Source: JAIVGV01 sp035295985 (GTDB lineage Bacteria; Acidobacteriota; Blastocatellia; Pyrinomonadales; Pyrinomonadaceae). From it: 30,844 bases of DNA. Under the pieces are notes generated by a model that did not search any database, was not told the origin of the DNA, and saw only the letters and a list, made by a program, of their open reading frames with translations. A program made the position numbers and the translations under genes. Of this stretch, positions 13,708-21,538 are shown piece after piece. Every line of letters begins with the position of its first letter. The first letter of the stretch is position 1. The stretch is from the NCBI GenBank assembly GCA_035295985.1, contig DATHBT010000273.1:1-30844 (forward strand). The letters run 5' to 3'.

Positions 13708-14433
13708 ATGAGGGATATTGCTACCAAACTTGTGCGGAAACTCAGGGCCCGTGCCGGTAATTCTCAGTTTATCGATATATCTGATGATTACGTTAACTGG
13801 CTATGTTTCGCTAACGCCGGGATGTTGCACAGGGGGAACCTGTACTGCTTCGATTATGCCATCAGGAATTTGCCAAGCCAGTCGCCGATAGTCGAGATTG
13901 GCTCCTTCTGTGGTCTCTCCGCGAACCTCTTGACCTACTATAAGCAGAGGCACGGCAAGAGTAACCCGCTAATCACGAGCGACAAGTGGCAGTTCGAAGG
14001 GGCGCAGGACGGGCGCAGCCTCGGCGATTCCTCCATCCTCCACGCAGACTACCGAGCGTTCGTCAAAGAGACTTACGGGCGCAATATTCAGATGTTCAGC
14101 CGCGACGACCTGCCGTGCACGGTGGAGATGCTCTCGGATGAGTTCTTCGACGCGTGGCGTAGCTCGGCAGAGGTGGTGGACATCCTCGGCAGGCCGTTGC
14201 GGCTTGGCGGCCCGTTAAGCTTCTGCTACATCGACGGCAATCACAGTTATGAATACGCCAGACGCGACTTCGAGAATTGTGACGAGTTCCTTGAGGGTGG
14301 GGGCTTCGTCCTCTTCGACGACTCGGCCGATGGCTCAGGGTGGGAGGTGTGCGAAGTCGTGGCGGAGGTGCTGAAGTCAAACAGGTATGAACTTGTGATA
14401 AAAAACCCCAATTACCTTTTTCGCAAGAGGTAG
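13708..14433 (+). CDS. Class I SAM-dependent methyltransferase (Methyltransf_24-like)
   Basis: This 241-residue cytoplasmic protein has the SAM-binding motif IVEIGSFCGLSANLL (about residues 61-75). A later FCYIDGNHSYEYARRDFENC (about 172-191) and GGGFVLFDDSADGSGWEVCEVV follow. IDGxHxYExxxxD and the FDD pair are typical of Methyltransf_24 and related rhamnosyl O-methyltransferase or macrocin-type enzymes, which methylate sugars or small molecules with metal help. The substrate is unknown. It is the last gene of the array. Confidence 0.85.
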   Translation: MRDIATKLVRKLRARAGNSQFIDISDDYVNWLCFANAGMLHRGNLYCFDYAIRNLPSQSPIVEIGSFCGLSANLLTYYKQRHGKSNPLITSDKWQFEGAQDGRSLGDSSILHADYRAFVKETYGRNIQMFSRDDLPCTVEMLSDEFFDAWRSSAEVVDILGRPLRLGGPLSFCYIDGNHSYEYARRDFENCDEFLEGGGFVLFDDSADGSGWEVCEVVAEVLKSNRYELVIKNPNYLFRKR

Positions 14434-14447
14434 CTCACCCGGGCCGG

Positions 14448-14486
14448 GCCTAACATCGGCATGCCCCCGACCGCGAACACCCCGCC
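14448..14486 (+). repeat. attC site, left half only (array end)
   Basis: GCCTAAC (14448-14454) is followed by ATCGGCATGCCCCCGACCGC and then sequence with no right arm or core. It marks the right end of the recognisable cassette array. Confidence 0.8.
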
Positions 14487-14921
14487 TTAGGCCCGCCGAT
14501 CCGCCCCGCCTCATAGCCCCGCCGCCTCTGGCTCACTGCCCTAAGACCCCGTCACGTTCACACACACCAGCCAGGACAGCGCGCAGAGCGCAGCACAGCC
14601 CGGCGGTACCCCCGGAACACTCCGAGGGCGATTCTGTGCGAAGTTTTGCGGGCGGGGAAGGGGAAGGCGCGCACGGACGCGCCGGTGCGGGGCTGCGGGG
14701 CTTATAGGGGGCGCGAAATGTTACGGTCTGAGGGTGCTCGAAATACCATGTTTTACCAAGTTCTAAGGGCACTCGTCAGTTCGCGCGAGTACGCCGGCGC
14801 GATCCTGCGCTACTGCGGCGGAGAAGAGGGCGGTGCATTGAGCCGGGGGCAGAGGGATCACGCCGTGGCGTCCGGCCGCGCGCTCGCGCTTCACTTCATT
14901 TCGCCTATTACAACTTCTGTC

Positions 14922-15220
14922 GCGTGCCTAAGAGCATCCGTTGCACGCCCGCTATGGGAGCGGGTATAACGGGACACATCCGGGAACCGAACGACCTTCT
15001 AGCCTAAAGGAGAACCGTCATGCAGATGTGGGAGCATGAAACGGTTTCATGAACTCGCAGGGATACCGCCTCCGCTTCGGGAAGCAGTGAGTTGAGCCGC
15101 GGCGGTCAACCGAGAGCGAATGGAAAGGGCACCCCGCCGGAGCAGCCTTTCCATTTAGCGGCGCGCCGCGGGGATCGCATCCCGGTCTGACCGGGAAAGA
15201 CCCTCACACGGGAGGGCGAG
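14922..15220. ncRNA. Candidate structured RNA, unidentified
   Basis: The 1.0 kb between the array and the VPS10 gene has no convincing ORF. Within it lie consecutive hairpins: GCGTGC/GCACGC (14922-14948), CCCGCT/AGCGGG (14948-14964), CATGAAA/TTTCATG (15035-15051), CCGCC/GGCGG enclosing GCTT-CGGG-AAGC (15066-15105), a 10-bp stem AATGGAAAGG/CCTTTCCATT (15119-15155), GCGGCGCGCCGC (15158-15169), CCCGG/CCGGG (15181-15195) and CCCTC/GAGGG (15201-15216). I could not match it to tmRNA, RNase P RNA, SRP RNA, 6S RNA or a common riboswitch. Strand is uncertain. The rest of 14487-15421 is GC-rich with nothing else I can name. Confidence 0.4.
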
Positions 15221-15421
15221 ACTTGCCAGCGACTGGACTGCCGGCCGCTCATTTCTCTATACTCCCACCCCGTCGCCCCACTTTTGGTATAACAACTGCG
15301 CGGGCCGAGCCTGTCTCAGCCCAACTCATCTGGACCGGGGAAGGCTGGCAGCGCCCGCATAAGTTAGCGAATCGCGCCGGCCAAAACTCAGGGGCGACGG
15401 CCGGAACCGCGTCGGGTTGAA

Positions 15422-15462
15422 TGAAGATCAGGGTGTCGGCAGTTCGATTCCGTCCCCAGCCA
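15422..15462 (+). pseudogene. 3' half of a tRNA-Phe-like gene
   Basis: The bases give TGAAGA (anticodon GAA in a U33 context), part of the anticodon 3' stem, the variable loop GTGTC, a T arm GGCAG-TTCGATT-CCGTC with one A-C mismatch, and an acceptor strand CCCAGCC plus discriminator A. No matching 5' half (GGCTGGG with a D arm) lies at the right distance upstream. Such anticodon-to-end fragments are the usual identity segment left by elements that integrate in tRNA genes. It could also be a decayed tRNA gene. Confidence 0.6.
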
Positions 15463-15584
15463 TCAAACTTTTGACTGTTCGATCCTACCCGTAGTTCCTT
15501 TTGCATTCCGCCAGGCCGAACGGCGCGCTCTCCGCACGGGGTCGCGCACGCGCCCGTCCACACACTTTGAGGAGAATCCGTTTC

Positions 15585-18500
15585 ATGGCAACGAGTCTGT
15601 TCCGCAGGGGCCTGCGCGACGCCGCGCTCGCTTCGGCCCTGTTGTTGTGCGCCGCCGCGCCGCTGGCGTTAGCGCAGGAGGAGAAGGACGCAGAGAAACA
15701 GCAGATCGAGAAGGCGAAGGAGGACGCCGCCAAACAGCAGCCGTCGCCCACCGCATCGCCGGCAGCCTCGCCAAGCCCCGACGCGACTCGCGGTCAGCAG
15801 CAACGGGCGGCTGACCCGATGTCCGCGCCCACCTTCATGGGCCTGCGCCTGCGCCTCGTCGGCCCGGCCTTCACTTCCGGGCGCATCGGCGACATCGCCG
15901 TCCACCCGACCGACCCGTCGCACTACTACGTCGCCGTCGCTTCGGGCGGCGTCTGGAAGACCACCAACAACGGCGCGACGTGGACGCCGGTCTTCGACCG
16001 TGAAGGCTCTTACTCAATCGGCACCGTCGTCCTCGATCCGAAGAACCCTCTGACGGTCTGGGTCGGCACGGGCGAGAACAACTCGCAGCGCTCGGTCTCT
16101 TACGGCGACGGCGTATATCGCTCGGACGACGGCGGGAAGTCCTGGAAGAACCTGGGCCTCAAGAACTCGGAGCACATCGGCAAGATCGTCATCGACCCGC
16201 GCGACTCGAACGTGGTTTACGTCGCCTCGCAGGGGCCGCTCTGGGGGCCGGGCGGCGACCGCGGCCTCTACAAGACGACCGACAACGGCAAGACCTGGAA
16301 GAAGGTTCTGGAGATCAGCGAGAACACGGGTGTGACCGACGTGGTTCTCGATCCGAACAACCCCGACACGCTCTACGCCGCCTCCTACATGCGCCGCCGC
16401 CACGTCTGGACGCTGATCAACGGCGGCCCCGAGAGCGCCATTCACAAATCGACCGACGGCGGCGCGACGTGGACGCGCCTGCGCGCGGGCCTGCCCACGG
16501 TTGACATGGGCCGCATCGGCCTCGCGATCTCGCCCGTCGATACGAACGTCATCTACGCGACCATCGAGGCCGCAGATCGTCGCGGCGGCATCTACCGCTC
16601 GTCCGACCGGGGCGGCAGTTGGGAGCGGCGCAACGACTTCGACACGACGGCCATGTACTACGGCGAAATCTTCGCAGACCCGAAGGACGTGGATCGCGTC
16701 TACCTGCCGAACGTCTTCATGATGGTCTCGGACGACGGCGGCCGAACCTTACGCCGGCTCGGCGAGCGGTCGAAGCACGTCGATAACCACGTCATCTGGA
16801 TCAACCCGGCGAACACGAACCACTACTTCGTCGGCTCGGACGGCGGCCTCTACGAATCCTACGACCGCGGCGCGACGTGGATCTTCAAACAGAACCTGCC
16901 CGTCACGCAGTTCTACGACGTGGCCGTGGACAACGCGACGCCGTTCTACACCGTGTACGGCGGCACGCAGGACAACTTCTCGGTCGGCGGCCCTTCGCGC
17001 ACGCGCTCGGCCTCGGGCATCACGAACGCCGACTGGTTCGTCACGCAGGGCGGCGACGGCTTCCGCACGCAGGTCGATCCCACGGACCCGAACATCGTCT
17101 ATTCCGAATTGCAGTACGGCGGCCTCATCCGCTTCGACCGCCGGACGGGCGAGCGCCACGGCATCCAGCCGCAGGTCGGGCGCGGCGAAGAACCCTTGCG
17201 GTGGAACTGGGACTCGCCCTTCATCATCAGCCCGCACAAGCACACGCGCCTCTACTTCGCCGCCAACAAGCTGTTCAAGAGCGAGGATCGGGGCGACAGT
17301 TGGACGACCGTCAGCGGCGAACTCTCGCGCCTGATCGACCGCGACAAGCTGCCAGTAATGGGCCGCGTCTGGGGGCCTGACGCGGTGGCGAAGCACGCCT
17401 CCACGTCGTTCTTCGGCAACGCCACGGCTCTCGCCGAGTCGCCTAAGAAAGAAGGTCTGATCTACGTCGGCACGGACGACGGCCTTATCCAAATCACCGA
17501 AGACGGCGGGCGCAACTGGCGCAGGATCGATTCGTTCCCCGGCGTGCCCGATCAAACTTACGTCAGCCGCATCCTCGCTTCCGTCCACGACGCGAACACC
17601 GTCTATGCGACTTTCGAGAACCACCTGAACGCCGACTTCAAGCCCTACGCCCTGAAGAGCACCGACGCGGGCCGCACGTGGACATCTGTGAAGGGCGACC
17701 TGCCGGCGAACGGCGGCGTCTGGGCCATCGCAGAGGATCACGTCAACCCGAACCTGCTGTTTATCGGCACGGAGTTCGGCCTCTACTTCTCAATCGACGG
17801 CGGCGCGAGGTGGGTTCAACTGCGCGGCAATTTCCCTGTCATCGCCGTCCGCGATCTCGTCATCCAGCGGCGCGAGAACGACCTGGTCGTCGGAACCTTC
17901 GGCCGCGGCATCTACATCCTCGACAACTACACGCCGCTGCGCACGCTCAAGCCCGAGACGCTCAGGCAGGAGGCGGCCCTCTGGCCCGTCAAGGACGCGA
18001 TGATGTACATCGTCTCGCAGCCCCTGGGGGGGCGCGGCAAGGGCTTCCAGGGCGAGGCGTTCTACACGGCCGAGAACCCGCCCTTCGGCGCTACGTTCAC
18101 CTACTACCTCAAAGACGCCCTGAAGACGCAGCGCACGATCAGGCAGGAGTCCGAGCGCGCGGCCGAGCGCAACAGGACACAGTTCCCGTACCCGACCGGC
18201 GAGCAGCTACGCGCCGAGGAGGAGGAGGAAGCGCCGGCCGTCATCATCACCGTCTCCGACTCTTCGGGCCGCGTCGTCCGCCGTCTGCTCGGGCCGACGG
18301 CGCAGGGCATCCACCGCGTCAACTGGGACTTACGCTACCCCGCGCCGACGCTCTCGGCCCCGGCCCCGCCCGACGCGGACGCGGACTTCTTCTTCGAGCC
18401 GCCCGCGGGCGCGCTCGTCATGCCCGGCGAGTACCGCGTCACGGTCGCCAGGCGCGTCGGCGGCGTGATGACGCAGCTCGCGCAGCCGCAGTCGTTCACG

Positions 18501-19013
18501 GTTTACGTCGAGGGGCAGGAGCGGATGAACGCTTCGGACAGGCAGTCGCTTGTCGCCTTCCAGCAGAAGGTCGGGCGCTTGCAGCGCGCGGTTTCGGGCG
18601 CGATGGAGTCGGCCACGACCCTGAAGACGCGCCTCGGCCTCATCCGCCGCGCGCTGCTCGAAACCCCCAACGCGGGCGACAACCTTCTGGACGAGTGGGC
18701 GCGGCTCGACAAGCGCGCGAACGCCCTGCTCATAATGCTCCGCGGCGACGTTGTCCTGCGCGGGCGCAACTACAACACGCCGCCCTCGATCAGCGAGCGC
18801 GTGGGCCAGATCGTCGGCGACCAGCGGATGTCAACGGCGCGGCCGACTCAGACTCAGATGAACCAGTACGACGTGGCCGCGCGCGACTTCGAGCAGGCGC
18901 TCGCCACCTTGCGCAACCTCGTCGAAGTCGATCTCAAGCGGCTTGAGAAGGCGATGGAGGATGCCGGCGCGCCGCACACGCCCGGCCGCATCCCCGAGTG
19001 GCGCGATCAGTAA
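15585..19013 (+). CDS. Secreted VPS10/BNR-repeat (sortilin-like) beta-propeller protein
   Basis: I chose ATG 15585 (1142 residues): GAGGAG lies just upstream and a signal peptide follows (ALASALLLCAAAPLALA-Q), whereas a frame start at 15501 only adds an arginine-rich leader. A low-complexity Q/A/S/P linker is followed by a long propeller with about eleven Asp-box (BNR) motifs. Examples are TTNNGATW, SDDGGKSW, TTDNGKTW, STDGGATW, SSDRGGSW, SEDRGDSW, TEDGGRNW and STDAGRTW. The C-terminal 300 residues have an Ig-like part (VIITVSDSSGRVVRRLLG, GIHRVNWDLRYP) and a helical end. These proteins are common in acidobacteria and often annotated as glycosyl hydrolases; catalytic residues are not shown, so a binding role is equally possible. 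Confidence 0.9.
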   Translation: MATSLFRRGLRDAALASALLLCAAAPLALAQEEKDAEKQQIEKAKEDAAKQQPSPTASPAASPSPDATRGQQQRAADPMSAPTFMGLRLRLVGPAFTSGRIGDIAVHPTDPSHYYVAVASGGVWKTTNNGATWTPVFDREGSYSIGTVVLDPKNPLTVWVGTGENNSQRSVSYGDGVYRSDDGGKSWKNLGLKNSEHIGKIVIDPRDSNVVYVASQGPLWGPGGDRGLYKTTDNGKTWKKVLEISENTGVTDVVLDPNNPDTLYAASYMRRRHVWTLINGGPESAIHKSTDGGATWTRLRAGLPTVDMGRIGLAISPVDTNVIYATIEAADRRGGIYRSSDRGGSWERRNDFDTTAMYYGEIFADPKDVDRVYLPNVFMMVSDDGGRTLRRLGERSKHVDNHVIWINPANTNHYFVGSDGGLYESYDRGATWIFKQNLPVTQFYDVAVDNATPFYTVYGGTQDNFSVGGPSRTRSASGITNADWFVTQGGDGFRTQVDPTDPNIVYSELQYGGLIRFDRRTGERHGIQPQVGRGEEPLRWNWDSPFIISPHKHTRLYFAANKLFKSEDRGDSWTTVSGELSRLIDRDKLPVMGRVWGPDAVAKHASTSFFGNATALAESPKKEGLIYVGTDDGLIQITEDGGRNWRRIDSFPGVPDQTYVSRILASVHDANTVYATFENHLNADFKPYALKSTDAGRTWTSVKGDLPANGGVWAIAEDHVNPNLLFIGTEFGLYFSIDGGARWVQLRGNFPVIAVRDLVIQRRENDLVVGTFGRGIYILDNYTPLRTLKPETLRQEAALWPVKDAMMYIVSQPLGGRGKGFQGEAFYTAENPPFGATFTYYLKDALKTQRTIRQESERAAERNRTQFPYPTGEQLRAEEEEEAPAVIITVSDSSGRVVRRLLGPTAQGIHRVNWDLRYPAPTLSAPAPPDADADFFFEPPAGALVMPGEYRVTVARRVGGVMTQLAQPQSFTVYVEGQERMNASDRQSLVAFQQKVGRLQRAVSGAMESATTLKTRLGLIRRALLETPNAGDNLLDEWARLDKRANALLIMLRGDVVLRGRNYNTPPSISERVGQIVGDQRMSTARPTQTQMNQYDVAARDFEQALATLRNLVEVDLKRLEKAMEDAGAPHTPGRIPEWRDQ

Positions 19014-19034
19014 GGCCGGCGTTCGTCGGCTGAA

Positions 19035-19084
19035 GAAGGCTTCGGGCGCGGCGACTTCATGAAATGGCCGCGCCCGAAGCCTTC
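19035..19084. terminator. Bidirectional terminator hairpin
   Basis: An 18-bp perfect inverted repeat (19035-19052 and 19067-19084, arms starting GAAGGCTTCGGGCGCGGC) with a 14-base loop sits between two convergent genes ending at 19013 (+) and 19123 (-). There is no strong U-run, so it may act through stem strength alone. Confidence 0.65.
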
Positions 19085-19122
19085 GCGCAAATACACTTTC
19101 GTCAGCGGGGCCACCTCGGCGG

Positions 19123-19683
19123 CTAACCGTTCTTTAAATTCTCGGCCAGCATTCGGCAGAAGAGGACGCCCTGCTCGATGGCGTCGTCGAGCGCCTTGTG
19201 CGTGTGCGGGAGTGTCTCGTCGAACCAGCGGCGGGGCATGGCGGACTTATAGACGGAGTGGAAGTCGATCTTCAGCATCGCCATCGCGTAGGTCTTCACG
19301 TCGAGGCCGACGAAGGAGAATGGGCTGTGGCCCGCGAAGCGGTGTAAGTACCACTGGACGAACATGTAGTCGAAGACGACGGGGTAGGCGACGAAGACAG
19401 GCTCGCCCGGCAGCCGCCTGAGCCACGCGGCGTACTCGGGCAGCGCATCTTCGGGCCGGCGCAGGTTCTCGCGCGAGGCGGCCCAGGCTTCGGGCTGCAT
19501 CTCCCACCAGCGCATCGTCTCGGGGTGCCCAGCAGCGCCGGGGAGCATTTCGAGGTTGGCCGAGAATGTGTCGAGCAGTTTCCCGTCGCCGCGGAAGGCG
19601 GCCGAGGCGAAGCTGAGCATCGAGTGCGGGCCGGGGATGGGGCCGTCGGCCTCTATGTCCGTGCTGACGTAAATCTCACTCAA
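19123..19683 (-). CDS. DEDDh 3'-5' exonuclease
   Basis: This 186-residue protein carries the DnaQ-like exonuclease signature. STDIEADG gives Asp9 and Glu11 (Exo I), VVFDYMFVQWYL gives Asp105 (Exo II), and HTHKALDDAIEQ gives His162 and Asp167 (Exo III, h-type). These four acidic residues hold two metal ions that cleave nucleotides from a 3' end. Size and layout are like the small stand-alone exoribonucleases of the Rv2179c type rather than a polymerase proofreading subunit; whether it prefers RNA or DNA is not readable. It is convergent with the VPS10 gene. Confidence 0.85.
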   Translation of the reverse strand: MSEIYVSTDIEADGPIPGPHSMLSFASAAFRGDGKLLDTFSANLEMLPGAAGHPETMRWWEMQPEAWAASRENLRRPEDALPEYAAWLRRLPGEPVFVAYPVVFDYMFVQWYLHRFAGHSPFSFVGLDVKTYAMAMLKIDFHSVYKSAMPRRWFDETLPHTHKALDDAIEQGVLFCRMLAENLKNG

Positions 19684-19738
19684 GGCGTTCCATGCCTCCT
19701 CTCGTGTCTGCCCACGTGCGTGACGGGCCGGCGGGTGA

Positions 19739-19778
19739 AAACGAAACGACCGCCCGGCTAGGGGCGGCCGTCTCGTTC
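19739..19778 (-). terminator. Rho-independent terminator of the ATP-grasp gene
   Basis: CGACCGCCC and GGGCGGCCG pair around a six-base loop, with flanking ACGAAA/TCTCGT extending the stem. On the minus strand the hairpin is followed by CGTTTCGTTTTC, a T-rich tail. It lies between the gene ending at 19831 and the exonuclease start at 19683. Confidence 0.65.
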
Positions 19779-19830
19779 CTGCGCGACAGCGCCCGACCGC
19801 TAATCGCGGCGGCCGGGCGAACGATTTTGG

Positions 19831-21198
19831 CTATTCGCGCGTGTCTGACGTCCCCTTCCGGCCGCGCTTCGCGGGGGCTTTAGAAGACGACGTTGAAGAC
19901 TTCGTCGCGCCCTTCGTCGCGGCCGAGCGCGTGCGTCGGGGCTTGGCGGCCGAAGTCTCTTCCGCGTCCGAGTCCATCACCATACCGCCCGTGCCCGGCT
20001 CGACCGACGGCCCGACCTGCACGTCGCCGCCGCCCTGCGCCGCTTCCGAAGCGCCCGCGCGGGCCGTCGCCGCGGCGGCGCTCGCTCCCTGGCCCGACCC
20101 GCCTATCAGATTCGAGAGCGCGCCGGCGGCCGTATCGACCAGATCGGTCACGCCCGCCGCGATGTCCGCGGGAATATCGCGCGCGGACTGCGGGAAGATC
20201 GTGCGCGCGGCCTGCTCCGCGGCCGAGGCGACCGCGGCTGCCGCGCGCTGCGGCGCGGCCGGCTCCGGGTTGAGCAGCGCGTCCCATCGGTAGCGTCCGG
20301 CCGGGCGCTCCACGCCGATCTTGCGGAAGACGAGCGCGACGACCTTCTCGGCGACCCAGTTGTGATAAAAATCGCCGACCGAGGCCATCTCGGCGTCGGG
20401 CGCGGGGTTCATGAAATCGATGGCGTAGGGGATGCCGTCCTTGATCGCGAACTCGACGGTGTTGAGGTCGTAGCCGAGAGCGCGGTTCAGTGTCAGCACG
20501 TCGTTGGCGACGCGCTGCGCCGTCTCGGTGGAGAGGTAGTTCGGGTCGTTGATGTACTGCTCGCCCGACAGGTACGGCTTGCGCGGGTCGTAGGGCATGA
20601 TCATCACGTCCTCCTGCCCGATGCAGTAGCAGCGCACGAACTGGTCGAAGTCGATGAACTCCTGGAGGGTCATGCAGAGCGTGCCCGTCGTGTCGTAAAC
20701 GCGCCACAGCTCCTGTAGCGAGCTGACCTTCGAGACGTTCTTCCAGCCGCCGCCGTCGAACGGCTTGATGATGGCGGGCAGGCCGACGTAATCGACGATG
20801 GCGTCCCAGTCGAGCGGGAATTCGAGGTTGCGCAGCGACTCGCTCGTGATGCCCTCGATGTAGTCCTTCTGCGGCAGCAGCACGGTTCGGGGGATCGCGA
20901 CGCCGAGCTTGGTGGCGAGCGAGTAGTTGAAGAACTTGTCGTCGGCCGACCACCAGAAGGGGTTGTTGATGACGTAAGTCCCTTCCAGCGCCGCGCGCTT
21001 CAGAAAGGCGCGGTAGAAGGGGACTTCGTGCGAGATGCGGTCGATGATCACGTCGTAGCGCCGGCCCTCGTCGAGGCGCACGCCGCCCAGCTTGACGTAC
21101 TCGGCCTCGACCTCACCCTGCCCCCGCTCGTTGATCCGCTCGATGAGCGCCGCCGGGAAAGTCCTCTCGCGCCCGACCAGAATGCCCACTCTTTTCAT
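19831..21198 (-). CDS. ATP-grasp (RimK/glutathione synthase-like) protein with basic tail
   Basis: This protein has 455 residues. Residues 1 to about 300 form an ATP-grasp enzyme: a pre-ATP-grasp domain (VGILVGRERTFPAALIERIN), an ATP-binding part LPAIIKPFDGGGWKNVSKV, the adenine-loop region LCMTLQEFI, and the metal-binding end YDLNTVEFAIKDGIPYAIDFMNPAPD. Such enzymes ligate a carboxylate to an amine or thiol using ATP. Residues about 310-455 are alanine-, glycine- and serine-rich and end in a lysine/arginine-rich tail with GRKG- and PRRTR-type motifs, like histone H1-type or AT-hook tails. The tail suggests nucleic-acid binding or a low-complexity anchor. The substrate is unknown. Confidence 0.82.
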   Translation of the reverse strand: MKRVGILVGRERTFPAALIERINERGQGEVEAEYVKLGGVRLDEGRRYDVIIDRISHEVPFYRAFLKRAALEGTYVINNPFWWSADDKFFNYSLATKLGVAIPRTVLLPQKDYIEGITSESLRNLEFPLDWDAIVDYVGLPAIIKPFDGGGWKNVSKVSSLQELWRVYDTTGTLCMTLQEFIDFDQFVRCYCIGQEDVMIMPYDPRKPYLSGEQYINDPNYLSTETAQRVANDVLTLNRALGYDLNTVEFAIKDGIPYAIDFMNPAPDAEMASVGDFYHNWVAEKVVALVFRKIGVERPAGRYRWDALLNPEPAAPQRAAAAVASAAEQAARTIFPQSARDIPADIAAGVTDLVDTAAGALSNLIGGSGQGASAAAATARAGASEAAQGGGDVQVGPSVEPGTGGMVMDSDAEETSAAKPRRTRSAATKGATKSSTSSSKAPAKRGRKGTSDTRE

Positions 21199-21225
21199 GG
21201 CTTTAAAGTTATCCTTTCTTTAATC

Positions 21226-21304
21226 GTGACGGGTGAACCATGACAGGTGACAGGTAAAAACAGACGGTTTCTTTCCCGTCACCCTTCACGGTTTACCTGT
21301 CACC
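21226..21304. repeat. Intergenic inverted repeat, GTGACGGGTGA family
   Basis: GTGACGGGTGAACC and GGTGACAGGTAAA (21246-21258) face TTTACCTGTCACC (21292-21304), with CCGTCACCC in between. It resembles the repeat at 28852-28920. It lies in the divergent gap 21199-21538 between the ATP-grasp gene and the secreted unknown; I see no gene in the rest of that gap. Confidence 0.7.
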
Positions 21305-21538
21305 GCATTTTTGAAACCCTGAACTCTATCCGCCGCCGCGCGCAGTTGTCAACGCGCGGGCATCCGCCCGCCCCGCCCGGCGCATCCATAAATGCTGCAC
21401 TTCGCGCGCCGCTCCGGGGAGGCCGAAGCCGGTTCGCCTGTGCTAATATCTCCAGTCCGCCAAGGGCCTGTCAGCCTCCCGACCTGCCGCCCGCGGGTGA
21501 CTAAAGCAGCCGAGTAATTTTTCAGGAGACGCCCCAAA

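Larger units (their letters stand above)
1..14486 (+). mobile_element. Integron gene-cassette array (no integrase in view)
   Basis: Nineteen attC-like sites divide this stretch into cassettes of roughly 0.1 to 1.6 kb. Most sites read RYYYAAC-AACGGCATGCACCCGAC at the left and GGGTGATGCCGGGC-GTTRRRY at the right, the known R''/L'' and L'/R' layout of an attC hairpin. Most cassettes hold one gene. Several gene ends fall inside the next attC, as is usual for cassettes. The sites at 1-1596 and 4277-14486 point forward, while those at 2081-4097 point backward. No tyrosine-recombinase ORF or attI site is present, so from this window the array could be the distal part of a chromosomal integron or a cluster of attC sites lacking an integrase. 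The left end runs off the window; the right end is the half site at 14448. Confidence 0.93.

Noticed and set aside
1..14486. Integron integrase or IS transposase inside the array
   Set aside because: No translated frame shows tyrosine-recombinase or DDE motifs, and no terminal inverted repeats with target duplications were seen.
14646..14969. 107-residue plus-strand protein after the array
   Set aside because: No recognisable start context, mixed composition, and its end overlaps the hairpin region. Not supported as a gene.
14922..15462. tmRNA made of the hairpin region plus the tRNA-like end
   Set aside because: The conserved tmRNA 5' end with a GGATTCGAC-like element and a tag-peptide frame ending in ALAA are absent, and the acceptor strand has no matching 5' partner.
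15343..15462. A complete but oversized tRNA from GGCTGGC at 15343
   Set aside because: The acceptor matches only in part, and no D arm or anticodon 5' stem can be drawn. The spacing is about 45 bases too long.
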